Source: Bacteroides bouchesdurhonensis (lineage in GTDB: Bacteria > Bacteroidota > Bacteroidia > Bacteroidales > Bacteroidaceae). Taken from it: a stretch of 64,000 bases of DNA. The position numbers and the translations under genes are program-made. The stretch is from assembly GCF_900155865.1 (NCBI RefSeq), contig NZ_LT707006.1, forward strand, positions 1,941,685-2,005,684, in the 5' to 3' direction. Below, piece after piece: positions 55,246-64,000 of the stretch (position 1 is the first letter of the stretch; each line of letters opens with the position of its first letter). The notes beneath the pieces were generated by a model. That model did no database searches. It saw nothing but the letters and a program-made list of their open reading frames with translations, and was not told the DNA's origin.

Positions 55246-55279
55246 TTTGCATCGTTTTCAATATAATAACGTATATTTG
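55246..55279 (+). promoter_or_regulatory. Promoter of the sensor histidine kinase gene
   Basis: TTTG at 55246-55249, 22 bp, then TATATTTG at 55272-55279; the -7 box matches well and the spacing is slightly long. The start codon at 55313 is 33 bp downstream. Confidence 0.55.
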
Positions 55280-55312
55280 CATGCACAATATTGAAACAAT
55301 GCAGTTTTGCTT

Positions 55313-57922
55313 ATGAACCGACGATACTATTGTTTGTTTGTAGTTTTGCTCTTTATTATTTTTAATCGAGCTGTAGCTGCTGAACACACATATAAGATAT
55401 TATTTATTCAATCATATACATCCCAGACTCCTTGGCATGCTGATCTTACTGGCGGTTTAGCTAAAGGTTTTAAGGATAGTGGATTGAAAGTAGAAATTAC
55501 AACTGAATATTTGGATGCTGATTTCTGGGCATTCAATTCGGAAAAGGTGATAATGCGCCGTTTCTGCCAACGTGCACGTGAAAGGCAAACTGATTTGATT
55601 ATAACTGCTAGCGATGAGGCTTTTTATACGCTGTTTTCTTGCGGTGATTCCTTACCGATGCAGATCCCTGTTGTGTTTTTCGGAATTAAATATCCTGATG
55701 AAAAATTAATAGCAAACCTTTCCAATGTATGTGGATATACTTCCAATCCTGATTTTGCAGTTATGTTGCGGCAGGCAAAAAAGATATTTCCACAACGTAA
55801 GGAGGTTGTTTGCGTGATAGATAATAGTTTCCTTAGCAATAAGGGGCGTGAAGATTTTAAGAACGAGTGGGAAGTCTTTCATAGTGAGAATCCTGATTAT
55901 AAGATGAAAATCTATAATACTCAGCAGGAAACCACTAATCATATTATTGCTGCCATTTGTTACCCCCGAAATAGTTATAACAGTATTGTAATAGCTCCCA
56001 AATGGTCTCCTTTTCTATCTTTTGTGGGAAAGAACTCTAAAGCACCAGTCTTTTCTTGCCAGAATGTAGGATTGACAAATGGAGTGTTTGTGGCTTATGA
56101 TGCTGATGCTTTTGCATCTGCACATCTGACAGGTCAGAGAGCGTCTCAAGTGTTGCAAGGAACATCTCCTTCTGCATTGGGAATATCAGAACTTGATCAG
56201 GAATTTATCTATGATTATCGTCAATTGGAGTATTTTCATGTCAATCAAAGTAGAATTCCTGCCGGTGGAATTATCGTCAATCAACCTTATTGGGAAAAGT
56301 ATAAATTCTTATTTATTCTATTTTATTCATCTATTCTGGTATTATTGATTGGTTCGGTAGTATGGCTGGTACGCGTTAATCGTCGGGAATCCAGACGAAG
56401 AATACATGCTCAGACACGTTTGCTGGTACAGAATAAAATGGTGGAACAGCGTAATGAGTTTGATAACATCTTCCATTCCATTCGTGATGGCGTTATTACT
56501 TATGATATCGATTTGAATATTCATTTCACGAATCGATCTTTGTTAAAGATGCTTCATTTGCCTTATGATACTCCTGTACGTCCTTACGAAGGAATGCCGG
56601 CTGGAAGTATTTTTAAGATATTCTACAACGGTGAGGAGATATTACGTAAGATGCTTCTTGACGTAGCAGCTACTGGAAATAGAGTTGTCATCCCTAAGGG
56701 AGCTTTTATGAAGGAAGTACATAGTGAAAACTACTTCCCAGTTTCCGGTGAAATAGTTTCGATTCATTCAAAGGGGCAAATAACAGGTATGGCTTTATCA
56801 GCACGTAATGTTTCTGATGAAGAGATGCAGAAACGTTTCTTTGATATGGCGTTAGAGGAAAGTTTTATTTATCCTTGGCAGTTTGATGTGACAATTAATT
56901 CATTCATTTTCCCTCAGGGATTTCTTGTTCATTTTGGATATGATGAATCTGTTACCACTATCTCCCGCGATGAGATGGATCAGATGATTCATCCGGAAGA
57001 TTTGGTTGAAATGACTCGTATCTTTGATAAAGCATTGACAGGAGATGAAACTTGTGCCCGGTTGAATTTCCGTCAGCGTAATGCAACAGGAGAATATGAA
57101 TGGTGGGAGTACCGTTCTTCCGTTATAACAGGATTAACGAGTGACTCATTATATAATATCCTTGGTGTATGTCAAAGCATTCAGCGATATAAAACTGCGG
57201 AACAGGAGATGAGAGAGGCGCGTGACAAGGCATTGCAGGCAGACAAACTGAAGTCAGCTTTCCTTGCCAATATGAGTCATGAAATTCGTACTCCGTTGAA
57301 TGCTATTGTCGGATTCTCAGATTTGCTGAGTGACACAAGTGCTTTCACTGTGGAGGAAGTCGCTCAGTTTATTGCTACAATTAATAAGAATTGTGGATTG
57401 TTGTTAGCGTTGATAAATGATATTCTTGACTTATCTCGTATCGAATCGGGAACAATGGAATTCCAGTTTGCAAGTCATAATCTGTCTTTATTGCTCAAGA
57501 CTGTTCATGATTCTCAGCGGCTTAATATGCCTCAGGGAGTAGAATTGGTATTGCGTGTACCTGATGGAGATAAGAAATACTTAGTGACAGACAATGTCCG
57601 GTTGCAACAAGTGATTAATAACCTGATTAACAATGCTGCTAAATTTACGACATCCGGATTCATTACTTTCGGCTATGAAGATGATGAAGATCCTAATTAT
57701 ACACTTCTTTTTGTAGAAGATACAGGTGTCGGTATTACTCAGGAGGGAATTGATCACATTTTCGAACGTTTCTATAAAGTCGATAACTTTACTCAGGGAG
57801 CTGGATTAGGATTAAGTATTTGTCAGACTATTGTCGAGCGTTTAAGAGGAACAATTTCGGTTACTTCGGAAGTTGGTAAAGGAACACGTTTCACTGTACG
57901 CGTTCCCAATTCCTGCGAATAA
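55313..57922 (+). CDS. Sensor histidine kinase with periplasmic binding-protein-like sensor and PAS domains
   Basis: The 869-residue protein has a signal/anchor at the N-terminus and a periplasmic domain of about 300 residues resembling ABC substrate-binding (BMP-like) proteins (ILFIQSYTSQTPWHADLTGG). A membrane helix follows at about 331-351, then two PAS-like domains (about 380-510 and 530-640) and the HisKA domain with phospho-His656 (LANMSHEIRTPLNAIVGFSD). The ATPase has NNLINNAAKF, EDTGVGI and AGLGLSICQTIVE. The receiver and DNA-binding domains of Bacteroides hybrid regulators are absent, and no response regulator lies nearby. The first upstream Met option is a TTG and is not used. Confidence 0.9.
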   Translation: MNRRYYCLFVVLLFIIFNRAVAAEHTYKILFIQSYTSQTPWHADLTGGLAKGFKDSGLKVEITTEYLDADFWAFNSEKVIMRRFCQRARERQTDLIITASDEAFYTLFSCGDSLPMQIPVVFFGIKYPDEKLIANLSNVCGYTSNPDFAVMLRQAKKIFPQRKEVVCVIDNSFLSNKGREDFKNEWEVFHSENPDYKMKIYNTQQETTNHIIAAICYPRNSYNSIVIAPKWSPFLSFVGKNSKAPVFSCQNVGLTNGVFVAYDADAFASAHLTGQRASQVLQGTSPSALGISELDQEFIYDYRQLEYFHVNQSRIPAGGIIVNQPYWEKYKFLFILFYSSILVLLIGSVVWLVRVNRRESRRRIHAQTRLLVQNKMVEQRNEFDNIFHSIRDGVITYDIDLNIHFTNRSLLKMLHLPYDTPVRPYEGMPAGSIFKIFYNGEEILRKMLLDVAATGNRVVIPKGAFMKEVHSENYFPVSGEIVSIHSKGQITGMALSARNVSDEEMQKRFFDMALEESFIYPWQFDVTINSFIFPQGFLVHFGYDESVTTISRDEMDQMIHPEDLVEMTRIFDKALTGDETCARLNFRQRNATGEYEWWEYRSSVITGLTSDSLYNILGVCQSIQRYKTAEQEMREARDKALQADKLKSAFLANMSHEIRTPLNAIVGFSDLLSDTSAFTVEEVAQFIATINKNCGLLLALINDILDLSRIESGTMEFQFASHNLSLLLKTVHDSQRLNMPQGVELVLRVPDGDKKYLVTDNVRLQQVINNLINNAAKFTTSGFITFGYEDDEDPNYTLLFVEDTGVGITQEGIDHIFERFYKVDNFTQGAGLGLSICQTIVERLRGTISVTSEVGKGTRFTVRVPNSCE

Positions 57923-57970
57923 GAACAGTTATTCCGATAAACAGACCTTTTTTTGTTCTAAAATCCCCTC

Positions 57971-57978
57971 TACCTTTG
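57971..57978 (+). promoter_or_regulatory. -7 promoter element of the DUF5686 gene
   Basis: TACCTTTG matches TAnnTTTG, 26 bp upstream of the start. A TTTG at 57952-57955 is only 15 bp upstream, and a T-run reaches further. Confidence 0.5.
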
Positions 57979-58004
57979 CCCGCTCAATTCAATAGGACGT
58001 AGGT

Positions 58005-60557
58005 ATGAGATTAATGGCTAAAGGAATATTAGCGATCTTTCTTTTAATGTCTGTTAGCATTTCATTGAGTGCTCAATATGTAGTACAAGGTGTAGTGACA
58101 GATTCGCTGACAAAGGAACCTTTATCTTATGCATCAGTACGCCTGAAAGACACGACAGAAGGAACGACTACCGGAAGTGACGGACGTTTCTACTTTAAGA
58201 CTCATCGTACAGAAGTTGTGCTTATTATATCTGCCATTGGGTATAATGAATATAATAGCCAGATTCATCCCTCTCGTGGAACCTCTTATAAAATCGCATT
58301 ATCAACAGCGACCTATGCAATCAAAGAAATAACTGTAAAGCCCAAACGCGAACATTACCGTAAGAAAGACAATCCCGCTGTGGAGTTTGTCCGTCAGATG
58401 ATAGAACATCGAGACGATCACTCTCCTGACGAGAAAGACTTCTGGCAACGTGAGCGTTATGAAAAGACCACCTTTGCATTAAACAATTTTGATGAAGAAA
58501 AACAAAAGAAATGGTTATACCGCAAATTTGATTTCTTAACGAACTATGTAGATACTTCTGCCGTAACAGGTAAGCCGATATTAACCGTCTCTGCAAGAGA
58601 ACTACTTGCTGTAGATTATTATCGCAAATCTCCCCGTACAGAAAAACAATGGGTGAAAGGACGTAAGCAAGCGGGAGTGGATGAGCTTCTTTCCCGTCAG
58701 GGAATGCAAGCAGCCATTAATGAGGTATTCAAAGATGTAGATATATATGATAACAATATCTCGCTTTTCACCAATAAATTTGTTAGTCCATTATCACGTA
58801 TCGGTACAGGATTTTATAAATACTATCTGATGGATACGTTGCAAATAGCCGGAGAGCCTTGTGCAGACCTGACTTTTGTACCCTTCAATTCCGAGTCTTT
58901 CGGCTTTACGGGGCATTTATATGTAACCCTTGATTCCACCTATTTTGTTAAGCGTGCCGTATTCAACTTCCCTAAAAAGATTAATCTGAACTTCGTCGAT
59001 TATATGTTGCTCGAACAAGAATTTAAACGGGCAGAAGACGGTACACGTCTGCTTGACCATGAGAATATTACGGTCGAGCTTAAACTAGCAGAAGGACAGG
59101 ATGGTATTTTTGCCCGTCGTGTGGCAGATTACAACAATTATACCTTTGAGCCGACTGCCGAAGCAGATAAAGCATTTGACCGTCCGGAACGCATTATAGA
59201 AGAAACAGAAGCCTTATCACGTTCTGAAAACTATTGGGCAGAGAATCGTCCTCAATCCGCCATCTCCAAACAAGAGAACTCAGTAGACCGACTGATGGAA
59301 CAATTACGAGGCTACCCGGTCTATTATTGGACGGAGAAAATACTCTCCATTCTTTTTACGGGCTATATTCCCACCTCTAAAGAAGCACCGCTATTCTACA
59401 TCGGTCCGATGAATGCAACAATCAGTGGTAATACACTCGAAGGACCTCGTATTCGTGCCGGGGGAATGACAACAGCCTGGCTTAATCCACATTTATTTGG
59501 CAAAGGATACATTGCCTATGGTTTCAAAGATGAACGACTGAAAGGACTTGCTGAAGTGGAATATTCCTTCAAAAAGAAAAAAGAATATGCTAATGAATTT
59601 CCGATTCATTCTTTAAAAGTACGCTATGAATCGGACGTTAATCAATACGGTCAGAACTATTTGTATACTAGTAAAGACAATGTATTTCTGGCTTTGAAAC
59701 GTGAAAAAGATGATCGCATCGGTTACTACCAACAAGCTGAAATGACCTATACCAATGAGTTTTATTCCGGCTTCTCATTCCAATTGACAGCCCGGAGAAG
59801 AACCGACGAATCATCTTATCTGATCCCTTTTATAAAGAAAGAGAATGATGGTTATTTCCCTGTGAAGAGATTCTCGATGAGTGCTGCCGAGGTGAAACTG
59901 CGTTATGCCCCGAATGAGAAATTCTTTCAGACTCAGTGGAATCGCTTTCCCGTTTCTTTAGATGCTCCGGTGTTCACCCTGTCTCATACCATTGCCGGCA
60001 AAAGTGTATTAGGGAGTGATTATACCTACAACCATACGGAAGCCGGTATTCAGAAACGGTTCTGGTTTTCTGCCTTTGGTTATACGGATGTTATTCTGAA
60101 AGGGGGGAAAGTATGGGATAAAGTACCATTTCCCTTGCTTATTATACCCAATGCAAACCTTTCCTATACCATTCAGCCAGAGTCTTATTCATTAATGAAT
60201 GCGATGGAGTTTATGAATGATGAATATTTCTCGTGGGATGTTACTTATTTTCTCAACGGATGGCTATTCAACCGGATTCCGTTGCTGAAAAAACTGAAAT
60301 GGAGGGAAGTACTTTCGTGCCGCGGAATATATGGTCATCTGAGTGATAAAAACAATCCGGAGATGAGTGACGGACTGTTCACTTTTCCAATAGCAGACAC
60401 CCGTTCAATGGGGAAAACACCCTATGTAGAAGCCGGAGTTGGCATAGAGAATATATTTAAAGTTCTGCGTCTGGACTATGTCTGGCGGCTAACATACAGG
60501 GATTCACCTAATATTGATAAGTCAGGTTTGAGAATTAGTCTCCACATGACCTTTTAA
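58005..60557 (+). CDS. DUF5686 outer-membrane protein with carboxypeptidase-like N-domain
   Basis: The 850-residue protein has a signal peptide ending SLSAQ and a carboxypeptidase-D-like regulatory domain at about 26-110 (VVQGVVTDSLTKEPLSYASV). The long DUF5686 part ends in a beta-rich, aromatic-terminated tail (SGLRISLHMTF), which suggests an outer-membrane beta-barrel. It is distantly related to TonB-dependent receptors but has no plug domain. Its function is unknown. It sits 108 bp upstream of the inositol synthase gene, which has its own -7 element, so a joint transcript is possible but not shown. Confidence 0.85.
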   Translation: MRLMAKGILAIFLLMSVSISLSAQYVVQGVVTDSLTKEPLSYASVRLKDTTEGTTTGSDGRFYFKTHRTEVVLIISAIGYNEYNSQIHPSRGTSYKIALSTATYAIKEITVKPKREHYRKKDNPAVEFVRQMIEHRDDHSPDEKDFWQRERYEKTTFALNNFDEEKQKKWLYRKFDFLTNYVDTSAVTGKPILTVSARELLAVDYYRKSPRTEKQWVKGRKQAGVDELLSRQGMQAAINEVFKDVDIYDNNISLFTNKFVSPLSRIGTGFYKYYLMDTLQIAGEPCADLTFVPFNSESFGFTGHLYVTLDSTYFVKRAVFNFPKKINLNFVDYMLLEQEFKRAEDGTRLLDHENITVELKLAEGQDGIFARRVADYNNYTFEPTAEADKAFDRPERIIEETEALSRSENYWAENRPQSAISKQENSVDRLMEQLRGYPVYYWTEKILSILFTGYIPTSKEAPLFYIGPMNATISGNTLEGPRIRAGGMTTAWLNPHLFGKGYIAYGFKDERLKGLAEVEYSFKKKKEYANEFPIHSLKVRYESDVNQYGQNYLYTSKDNVFLALKREKDDRIGYYQQAEMTYTNEFYSGFSFQLTARRRTDESSYLIPFIKKENDGYFPVKRFSMSAAEVKLRYAPNEKFFQTQWNRFPVSLDAPVFTLSHTIAGKSVLGSDYTYNHTEAGIQKRFWFSAFGYTDVILKGGKVWDKVPFPLLIIPNANLSYTIQPESYSLMNAMEFMNDEYFSWDVTYFLNGWLFNRIPLLKKLKWREVLSCRGIYGHLSDKNNPEMSDGLFTFPIADTRSMGKTPYVEAGVGIENIFKVLRLDYVWRLTYRDSPNIDKSGLRISLHMTF

Positions 60558-60624
60558 AAGTTAAATCCTGCTAATTGCAATGTAGATATGACAAATAAAA
60601 ACCGTTTTAGTAATTAATTAATCT

Positions 60625-60632
60625 TATTTTTG
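60625..60632 (+). promoter_or_regulatory. -7 promoter element of the inositol synthase gene
   Basis: TATTTTTG matches TAnnTTTG, 33 bp upstream of the start. A TTTTAG stretch lies 14 bp upstream, too close for a proper -33 box. Confidence 0.4.
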
Positions 60633-60665
60633 CAACAATTTTAGTTTAATTTTAATAGAATAGAA

Positions 60666-61955
60666 ATGAAACAAGAAATTAAACCCGCTACTGGACGTCT
60701 TGGCGTATTGGTTGTCGGAGTTGGTGGTGCGGTTGCTACCACAATGATTACAGGTACACTGGCCTCTCGTAAGGGACTGGCAAAACCGATAGGATCTATT
60801 TCACAGCTTGCTACGATGCGTATGGAAAACAACGAAGAAAAACTCATCAAAGACGTTGTGCCTTTGACTGATTTGAAAGATATTGTTTTCGGTGGATGGG
60901 ATATCTTCCCAGATAACGCATATGAAGCTGCTATGTATGCAGAGGTCTTAAAGGAAAAAGATCTGAATGGAGTAAAAGAAGAATTGGAAGCTATTAAGCC
61001 GATGCCGGCTGCTTTCGATCACAACTGGGCAAAACGTCTGAATGGAACACACATTAAGAAAGCTGCTACCCGTTGGGAAATGGTAGAACAACTCCGTCAG
61101 GATATTCGCGACTTTAAAGCTGCTAATAAATGTGATCGTATCGCTGTGCTTTGGGCTGCAAGTACTGAGATTTACATTCCTTTGTCAGACGAGCATAAGT
61201 CACTTGCCGCTTTGGAAAAAGCAATGAAAGACGACAATACAACTGTGATCTCTCCAAGTATGTGTTACGCTTACGCTGCTATTGCAGAAGGTGCGCCGTT
61301 TATTATGGGTGCTCCTAACTTGTGCGTAGATACTCCGGCAATGTGGGAATTCTCTAAGAAGATGAATGTGCCTATTTCCGGTAAAGACTTCAAGAGCGGT
61401 CAGACATTAATGAAGACAGTATTAGCACCGATGTTCAAGACTCGTATGCTGGGTGTGAGCGGTTGGTTCTCTACCAATATTCTGGGTAATCGTGACGGCG
61501 AGGTGCTCGATGATCCGGACAACTTTAAGACCAAAGAAGTTAGCAAACTTTCTGTAATCGATACTATTTTCGAGCCGGAAAAATATCCGGATCTTTACGG
61601 TGATGTTTACCATAAAGTACGTATCAATTACTATCCTCCTCGTAAAGATAATAAAGAAGCATGGGATAACATCGACATCTTTGGATGGATGGGCTACCCA
61701 ATGGAAATCAAGGTAAACTTCCTTTGTCGTGACTCTATCCTTGCTGCTCCTATTGCTCTTGACCTGGTATTGTTCAGTGACTTGGCTTTGCGTGCAGGTA
61801 TGTGTGGTATCCAGACATGGTTGTCATTCTTCTGCAAGAGCCCGATGCACGATTTCGAACATCAGCCGGAACACGACTTGTTTACTCAATGGAGAATGGT
61901 AAAACAGACATTGCGTAACATGATCGGTGAAAAAGAACCTGATTATTTAGCATAA
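60666..61955 (+). CDS. myo-Inositol-1-phosphate synthase
   Basis: The 429-residue enzyme has an NAD-binding start GVLVVGVGGAVATTM (GVGG at 18-21), WDIFPDNAYEAA, and the catalytic-region blocks NLCVDTPAMWEF, SGKDFKSGQTLMKTVLAPMFKTR in part, and PMEIKVNFLCRDSILAAP. It converts glucose 6-phosphate to inositol 3-phosphate with NAD as a bound cofactor. In B. thetaiotaomicron this enzyme is the first step of inositol lipid synthesis. The next genes on the strand are the PgpA-like, GtrA and CDP-alcohol transferase genes. A hairpin terminator between it and pgpA suggests separate or partly linked transcription. Confidence 0.95.
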   Translation: MKQEIKPATGRLGVLVVGVGGAVATTMITGTLASRKGLAKPIGSISQLATMRMENNEEKLIKDVVPLTDLKDIVFGGWDIFPDNAYEAAMYAEVLKEKDLNGVKEELEAIKPMPAAFDHNWAKRLNGTHIKKAATRWEMVEQLRQDIRDFKAANKCDRIAVLWAASTEIYIPLSDEHKSLAALEKAMKDDNTTVISPSMCYAYAAIAEGAPFIMGAPNLCVDTPAMWEFSKKMNVPISGKDFKSGQTLMKTVLAPMFKTRMLGVSGWFSTNILGNRDGEVLDDPDNFKTKEVSKLSVIDTIFEPEKYPDLYGDVYHKVRINYYPPRKDNKEAWDNIDIFGWMGYPMEIKVNFLCRDSILAAPIALDLVLFSDLALRAGMCGIQTWLSFFCKSPMHDFEHQPEHDLFTQWRMVKQTLRNMIGEKEPDYLA

Positions 61956-61969
61956 TAAGAGATCAATAT

Positions 61970-62039
61970 AACCAAGTTGAGATTGAGATTTGCCCTGTTG
62001 TAAGGCGGGACAGATACTCAACCTCAACTTTTGGTTTTT
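61970..62039 (+). terminator. Terminator between inositol synthase and the PgpA-like gene
   Basis: Imperfect arms starting AACCAAGTTGAG (61970-61981) and ending CTCAACTTTTGGTT (62023-62036), about 18 bp with gaps, then TTTTT. Confidence 0.65.
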
Positions 62040-62185
62040 AATCATAACCCTCAGGTTACTGTCTTCGATCAAAGTATACATCAATTGATGAAATTTCGTA
62101 TAAGTAACTGACGACTATTGATTTATATTTTCTGCACAGTTGTTTGGTAATTTATGCTTGTTGATCGGCAATTAGTAATAAGTGA

Positions 62186-62213
62186 GTAATTTGTAATTAG
62201 TAATTTGTAATTA
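62186..62213 (+). repeat. Perfect tandem 14-bp repeat abutting the pgpA-like start codon
   Basis: GTAATTTGTAATTA occurs at 62186-62199 and again at 62200-62213, directly before the ATG at 62214. The leader is fully AT-rich and has no Shine-Dalgarno, as is usual in Bacteroides. Confidence 0.8.
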
Positions 62214-62693
62214 ATGAAGACCCCTCCCTTTCTACCTGTTTTGATAGGCACAGGCTTTGGCTCAGGATTCTCTCCCGTAGCTCCCGGTACAGCTGGGGCA
62301 TTATTGGCTTCTATTATCTGGATTGTCCTTTATTTCTTACTACCATATTCTATTTTGTTGTGGGTAACTGCTGCTTTGGTCATCATCTTTACCTTTGCAG
62401 GTATTTGGGCTGCCAATAAACTGGAAACCTATTGGGGTGAAGACCCTTCACGCATAGTGGTGGATGAGATGGTAGGCGTATGGATTCCGTTATTGGCTGT
62501 TCCTGCTGATGAACGGTGGTTCTGGTATGTGATCGGTGCTTTTTGCCTTTTTCGGATCTTTGATATAGCTAAACCTTTAGGAATACGTAAAATGGAAGAT
62601 CTTAAAGGAGGAGTAGGGGTAATGATGGACGATATCTTGGCAGGTATATACAGTTTTATCTTGTTAATAGGAGTAAGATGGGTAGTTGGCTGA
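62214..62693 (+). CDS. PgpA-like lipid phosphatase (phosphatidylinositol-phosphate phosphatase candidate)
   Basis: The 159-residue protein has the PgpA motifs GTGFGSGFSPVAPGTAGAL and IVVDEMVGVWIPL. Its membrane helices are at about 25-60 (SIIWIVLYFLLPYSILLW), 85-105 and 135-158. PgpA enzymes remove phosphate from phosphatidylglycerophosphate. In the B. thetaiotaomicron inositol-lipid locus the corresponding gene is assigned to removing phosphate from phosphatidylinositol phosphate, and the neighbourhood here supports that. It overlaps the GtrA gene by 16 bp. Which lipid it acts on is inferred from position. Confidence 0.82.
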   Translation: MKTPPFLPVLIGTGFGSGFSPVAPGTAGALLASIIWIVLYFLLPYSILLWVTAALVIIFTFAGIWAANKLETYWGEDPSRIVVDEMVGVWIPLLAVPADERWFWYVIGAFCLFRIFDIAKPLGIRKMEDLKGGVGVMMDDILAGIYSFILLIGVRWVVG

Positions 62694-63175
62694 GAAAATT
62701 TGCACGAATGGTTTCCCGGAAAGGTGGTATTTTCATGTTTCTGAGGGCACAACTTTCTGCCCAGATGGCAACTATCGCGGACTTTCTCGTGACTATCTTG
62801 TTAGTTAAACTATTCGACGTATATTATGTCTATGCTACATTGACAGGGGCAGTCTACGGAGGAATAGTCAATTGCGTTATTAATTATAAGTGGACCTTTA
62901 AATCAGATGGAAAGAAAATACATGTTGCTGTAAAATTTATAATCGTATGGTTTTGCAGTATCTGGCTGAATACGTGGGGGACGTATGCACTGACTGAATC
63001 TCTTGGGAGAATTCCTTGGGTGCGCGATACGCTCAGTCAACATTTCGGCGACTTTTTTATTATTCCTAAGGTTGTAGTGTCAATCATAGTTGCGTTATTT
63101 TGGAACTACAATATGCAGCGTTATTTTGTGTACCGGAATTTGGACATTAAGGGTCTTTTTAAAAAACAGCATTGA
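62678..63175 (+). CDS. GtrA family membrane protein
   Basis: The 165-residue integral membrane protein has about four helices (QMATIADFLVTILLVKLFDV, VYYVYATLTGAVYGGIVNCV, FIIVWFCSIWLNTWGTYAL). The GtrA signature appears in INYKWTFKSDGKK and WNYNMQRYFVY. GtrA-type proteins are thought to flip lipid-linked sugars or related lipids. In the inositol-lipid locus its role is unproven. It overlaps the PgpA-like gene by 16 bp and precedes the transferase by 21 bp, so the three genes are translationally linked. A role in moving inositol lipids across the membrane is a guess. Confidence 0.88.
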   Translation: MGSWLRKFARMVSRKGGIFMFLRAQLSAQMATIADFLVTILLVKLFDVYYVYATLTGAVYGGIVNCVINYKWTFKSDGKKIHVAVKFIIVWFCSIWLNTWGTYALTESLGRIPWVRDTLSQHFGDFFIIPKVVVSIIVALFWNYNMQRYFVYRNLDIKGLFKKQH

Positions 63176-63196
63176 ATATAAACAGAAGAATTAGAT

Positions 63197-63862
63197 ATGA
63201 ATTACAGAGATTATTTACAACAATTGATTTATAAGATCATTAATCCCGTAGTGCATGGAATGATTAAGATTGGGATCACTCCCAATTTTATCACTACTAC
63301 CGGATTTCTATTGAATGTAGTGGCTGCAGGTTTGTTGATATATGCCAGCATATACGCTGAACATGATCAACTCGCATATCTGGGCTGGGCAGGAGGTATT
63401 ATCCTGTTTGCCGGTTTGTTCGATATGATGGACGGTCGTGTGGCACGTGTCGGGAATATGAGTTCCACATTCGGTGCGCTTTATGACTCGGTTCTCGACC
63501 GTTACAGTGAGCTGGTTACTTTTTTCGGTATCTGTTATTACTTGCTGGTGGAAGGTTATTTTCTCTATTCCGTTATTGCTTTTGTTGCGTTAATCGGTTC
63601 GTTGATGGTAAGCTATGTGCGTGCTCGTGCCGAAGGTTTGGGGATAGAATGTAAAGTAGGTTTCATGCAACGTCCGGAACGAGTAGTGTTGACTAGTTTG
63701 GGAGCCTTGTTTTGTGGAATCTTTAAAGATGTCACTCTTTTCGATCCGATTCTGATATTAGTCTTTCCTTTAGCATTTGTTGCACTATTTGCCAATATTA
63801 CGGCTTTTATGCGTGTAAACCATTGTCGGAAAGTAATGATGAAGAACGAACTAAAGAAATAA
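63197..63862 (+). CDS. CDP-alcohol phosphatidyltransferase (phosphatidylinositol-phosphate synthase candidate)
   Basis: The 221-residue membrane protein has the CDP-alcohol phosphotransferase motif with Asp76, Asp79, Gly80, Ala83, Arg84, Gly93, Asp97 and Asp101 ([20 protein letters not shown]), all at the expected spacing. It has about six membrane helices. The family joins a CDP-lipid to an alcohol. Next to an inositol phosphate synthase and a lipid phosphatase, the likely acceptor is inositol phosphate, giving phosphatidylinositol phosphate as in B. thetaiotaomicron. It starts 21 bp after GtrA and is followed by a further membrane protein gene. The substrate is inferred from position. Confidence 0.9.
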   Translation: MNYRDYLQQLIYKIINPVVHGMIKIGITPNFITTTGFLLNVVAAGLLIYASIYAEHDQLAYLGWAGGIILFAGLFDMMDGRVARVGNMSSTFGALYDSVLDRYSELVTFFGICYYLLVEGYFLYSVIAFVALIGSLMVSYVRARAEGLGIECKVGFMQRPERVVLTSLGALFCGIFKDVTLFDPILILVFPLAFVALFANITAFMRVNHCRKVMMKNELKK

Positions 63863-63871
63863 TTAATTATT

Positions 63872-64000
63872 ATGATAAAATCTACCCAAATGCCATCAAA
63901 GAAAGAGGTTTGGACAGTAATCTGTGCATTATCTTTTTTTCTTTTGCTGACAGGTCTGTTTATCGGATTTCGTATCGAGCATTTGTTGATGGCAGTGATC
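63872..64000 (+). CDS. Membrane protein, 3' truncated (candidate inositol phosphoceramide synthase-like enzyme)
   Basis: The first 43 residues are present, starting MIKSTQMPSKKEVW and followed by a membrane helix (VICALSFFLLLTGLFIGF). It begins 9 bp after the transferase stop on the same strand. In B. thetaiotaomicron the gene in this place is a PAP2/AUR1-like protein of the inositol-lipid locus. The visible part only shows a membrane protein start; the phosphatase motifs lie beyond the window, so the assignment rests on position. Confidence 0.6.
   Translation, partial: MIKSTQMPSKKEVWTVICALSFFLLLTGLFIGFRIEHLLMAVI

Noticed and set aside
1..64000. Prophage, integrative element or insertion sequence
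   Set aside because: No integrase, transposase, terminal repeat or tRNA gene was seen in any part of the window.

Overview
The window looks like a chromosome segment of a gut Bacteroides, close to the B. thetaiotaomicron/ovatus group. The signs are two SusC/SusD pairs, four ECF sigma factor or anti-sigma units, many lipoproteins, Bacteroides-type promoters (TTTG, about 19-22 bp, TAnnTTTG), weak Shine-Dalgarno sequences, and at the right end the order myo-inositol-1-phosphate synthase, PgpA-like phosphatase, GtrA protein, CDP-alcohol phosphotransferase. That order matches the B. thetaiotaomicron inositol-lipid locus as I recall it (BT_1522-BT_1526). I saw no rRNA, tRNA, CRISPR array, insertion sequence or prophage.

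Left part, 1-10.3 kb: the last 28 codons of an unknown gene, then a plus-strand uptake locus: ECF sigma, FecR anti-sigma, SusC with an STN signalling domain, SusD, two surface lipoproteins and a periplasmic thioredoxin-like protein. It ends at a strong terminator. Converging on it is a minus-strand operon (10.35-17.6 kb): an IclR regulator, a beta-propeller/di-haem cytochrome c protein, a sugar-isomerase-like cupin, and a 1330-residue protein combining NPCBM, beta-propeller, two CxxCH haem sites and an FGE-like domain. This is the most unusual set of genes in the window.

Middle, 17.8-34.3 kb: rlmH, a DUF4783 protein with nadC, then a sigma-led operon of five genes with a membrane protein ending in a barrel-like domain, a lipoprotein and two related secreted proteins. 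A nitronate monooxygenase follows. The next gap holds a 4 x 21-bp array of palindromic repeats and a 27-codon relic of an alanine dehydrogenase start. Then come, on the minus strand, a zinc metalloprotease, SusC and SusD, a terminator, and a sigma/anti-sigma pair.

34.4-48.7 kb: an M23 peptidase and a C69 dipeptidase, a membrane-anchored TPR/HTH regulator with two tandem 6-bladed propeller proteins, a phosphohexomutase, a large DUF4062-STAND NTPase-TPR protein that resembles animal NLR-like proteins, and a NudC-type NAD pyrophosphatase.

49.2-64 kb: a minus-strand cluster of cytidine deaminase, AraC regulator, DUF417 protein and an RclA-like flavoprotein, which I read as a Bacteroides version of the rcl system for reactive chlorine or hypothiocyanite. 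Then a cell-wall glucosaminidase with LysM domains, NDH-2, a sensor histidine kinase, a DUF5686 outer-membrane protein and the inositol-lipid genes. The last gene runs off the right edge.
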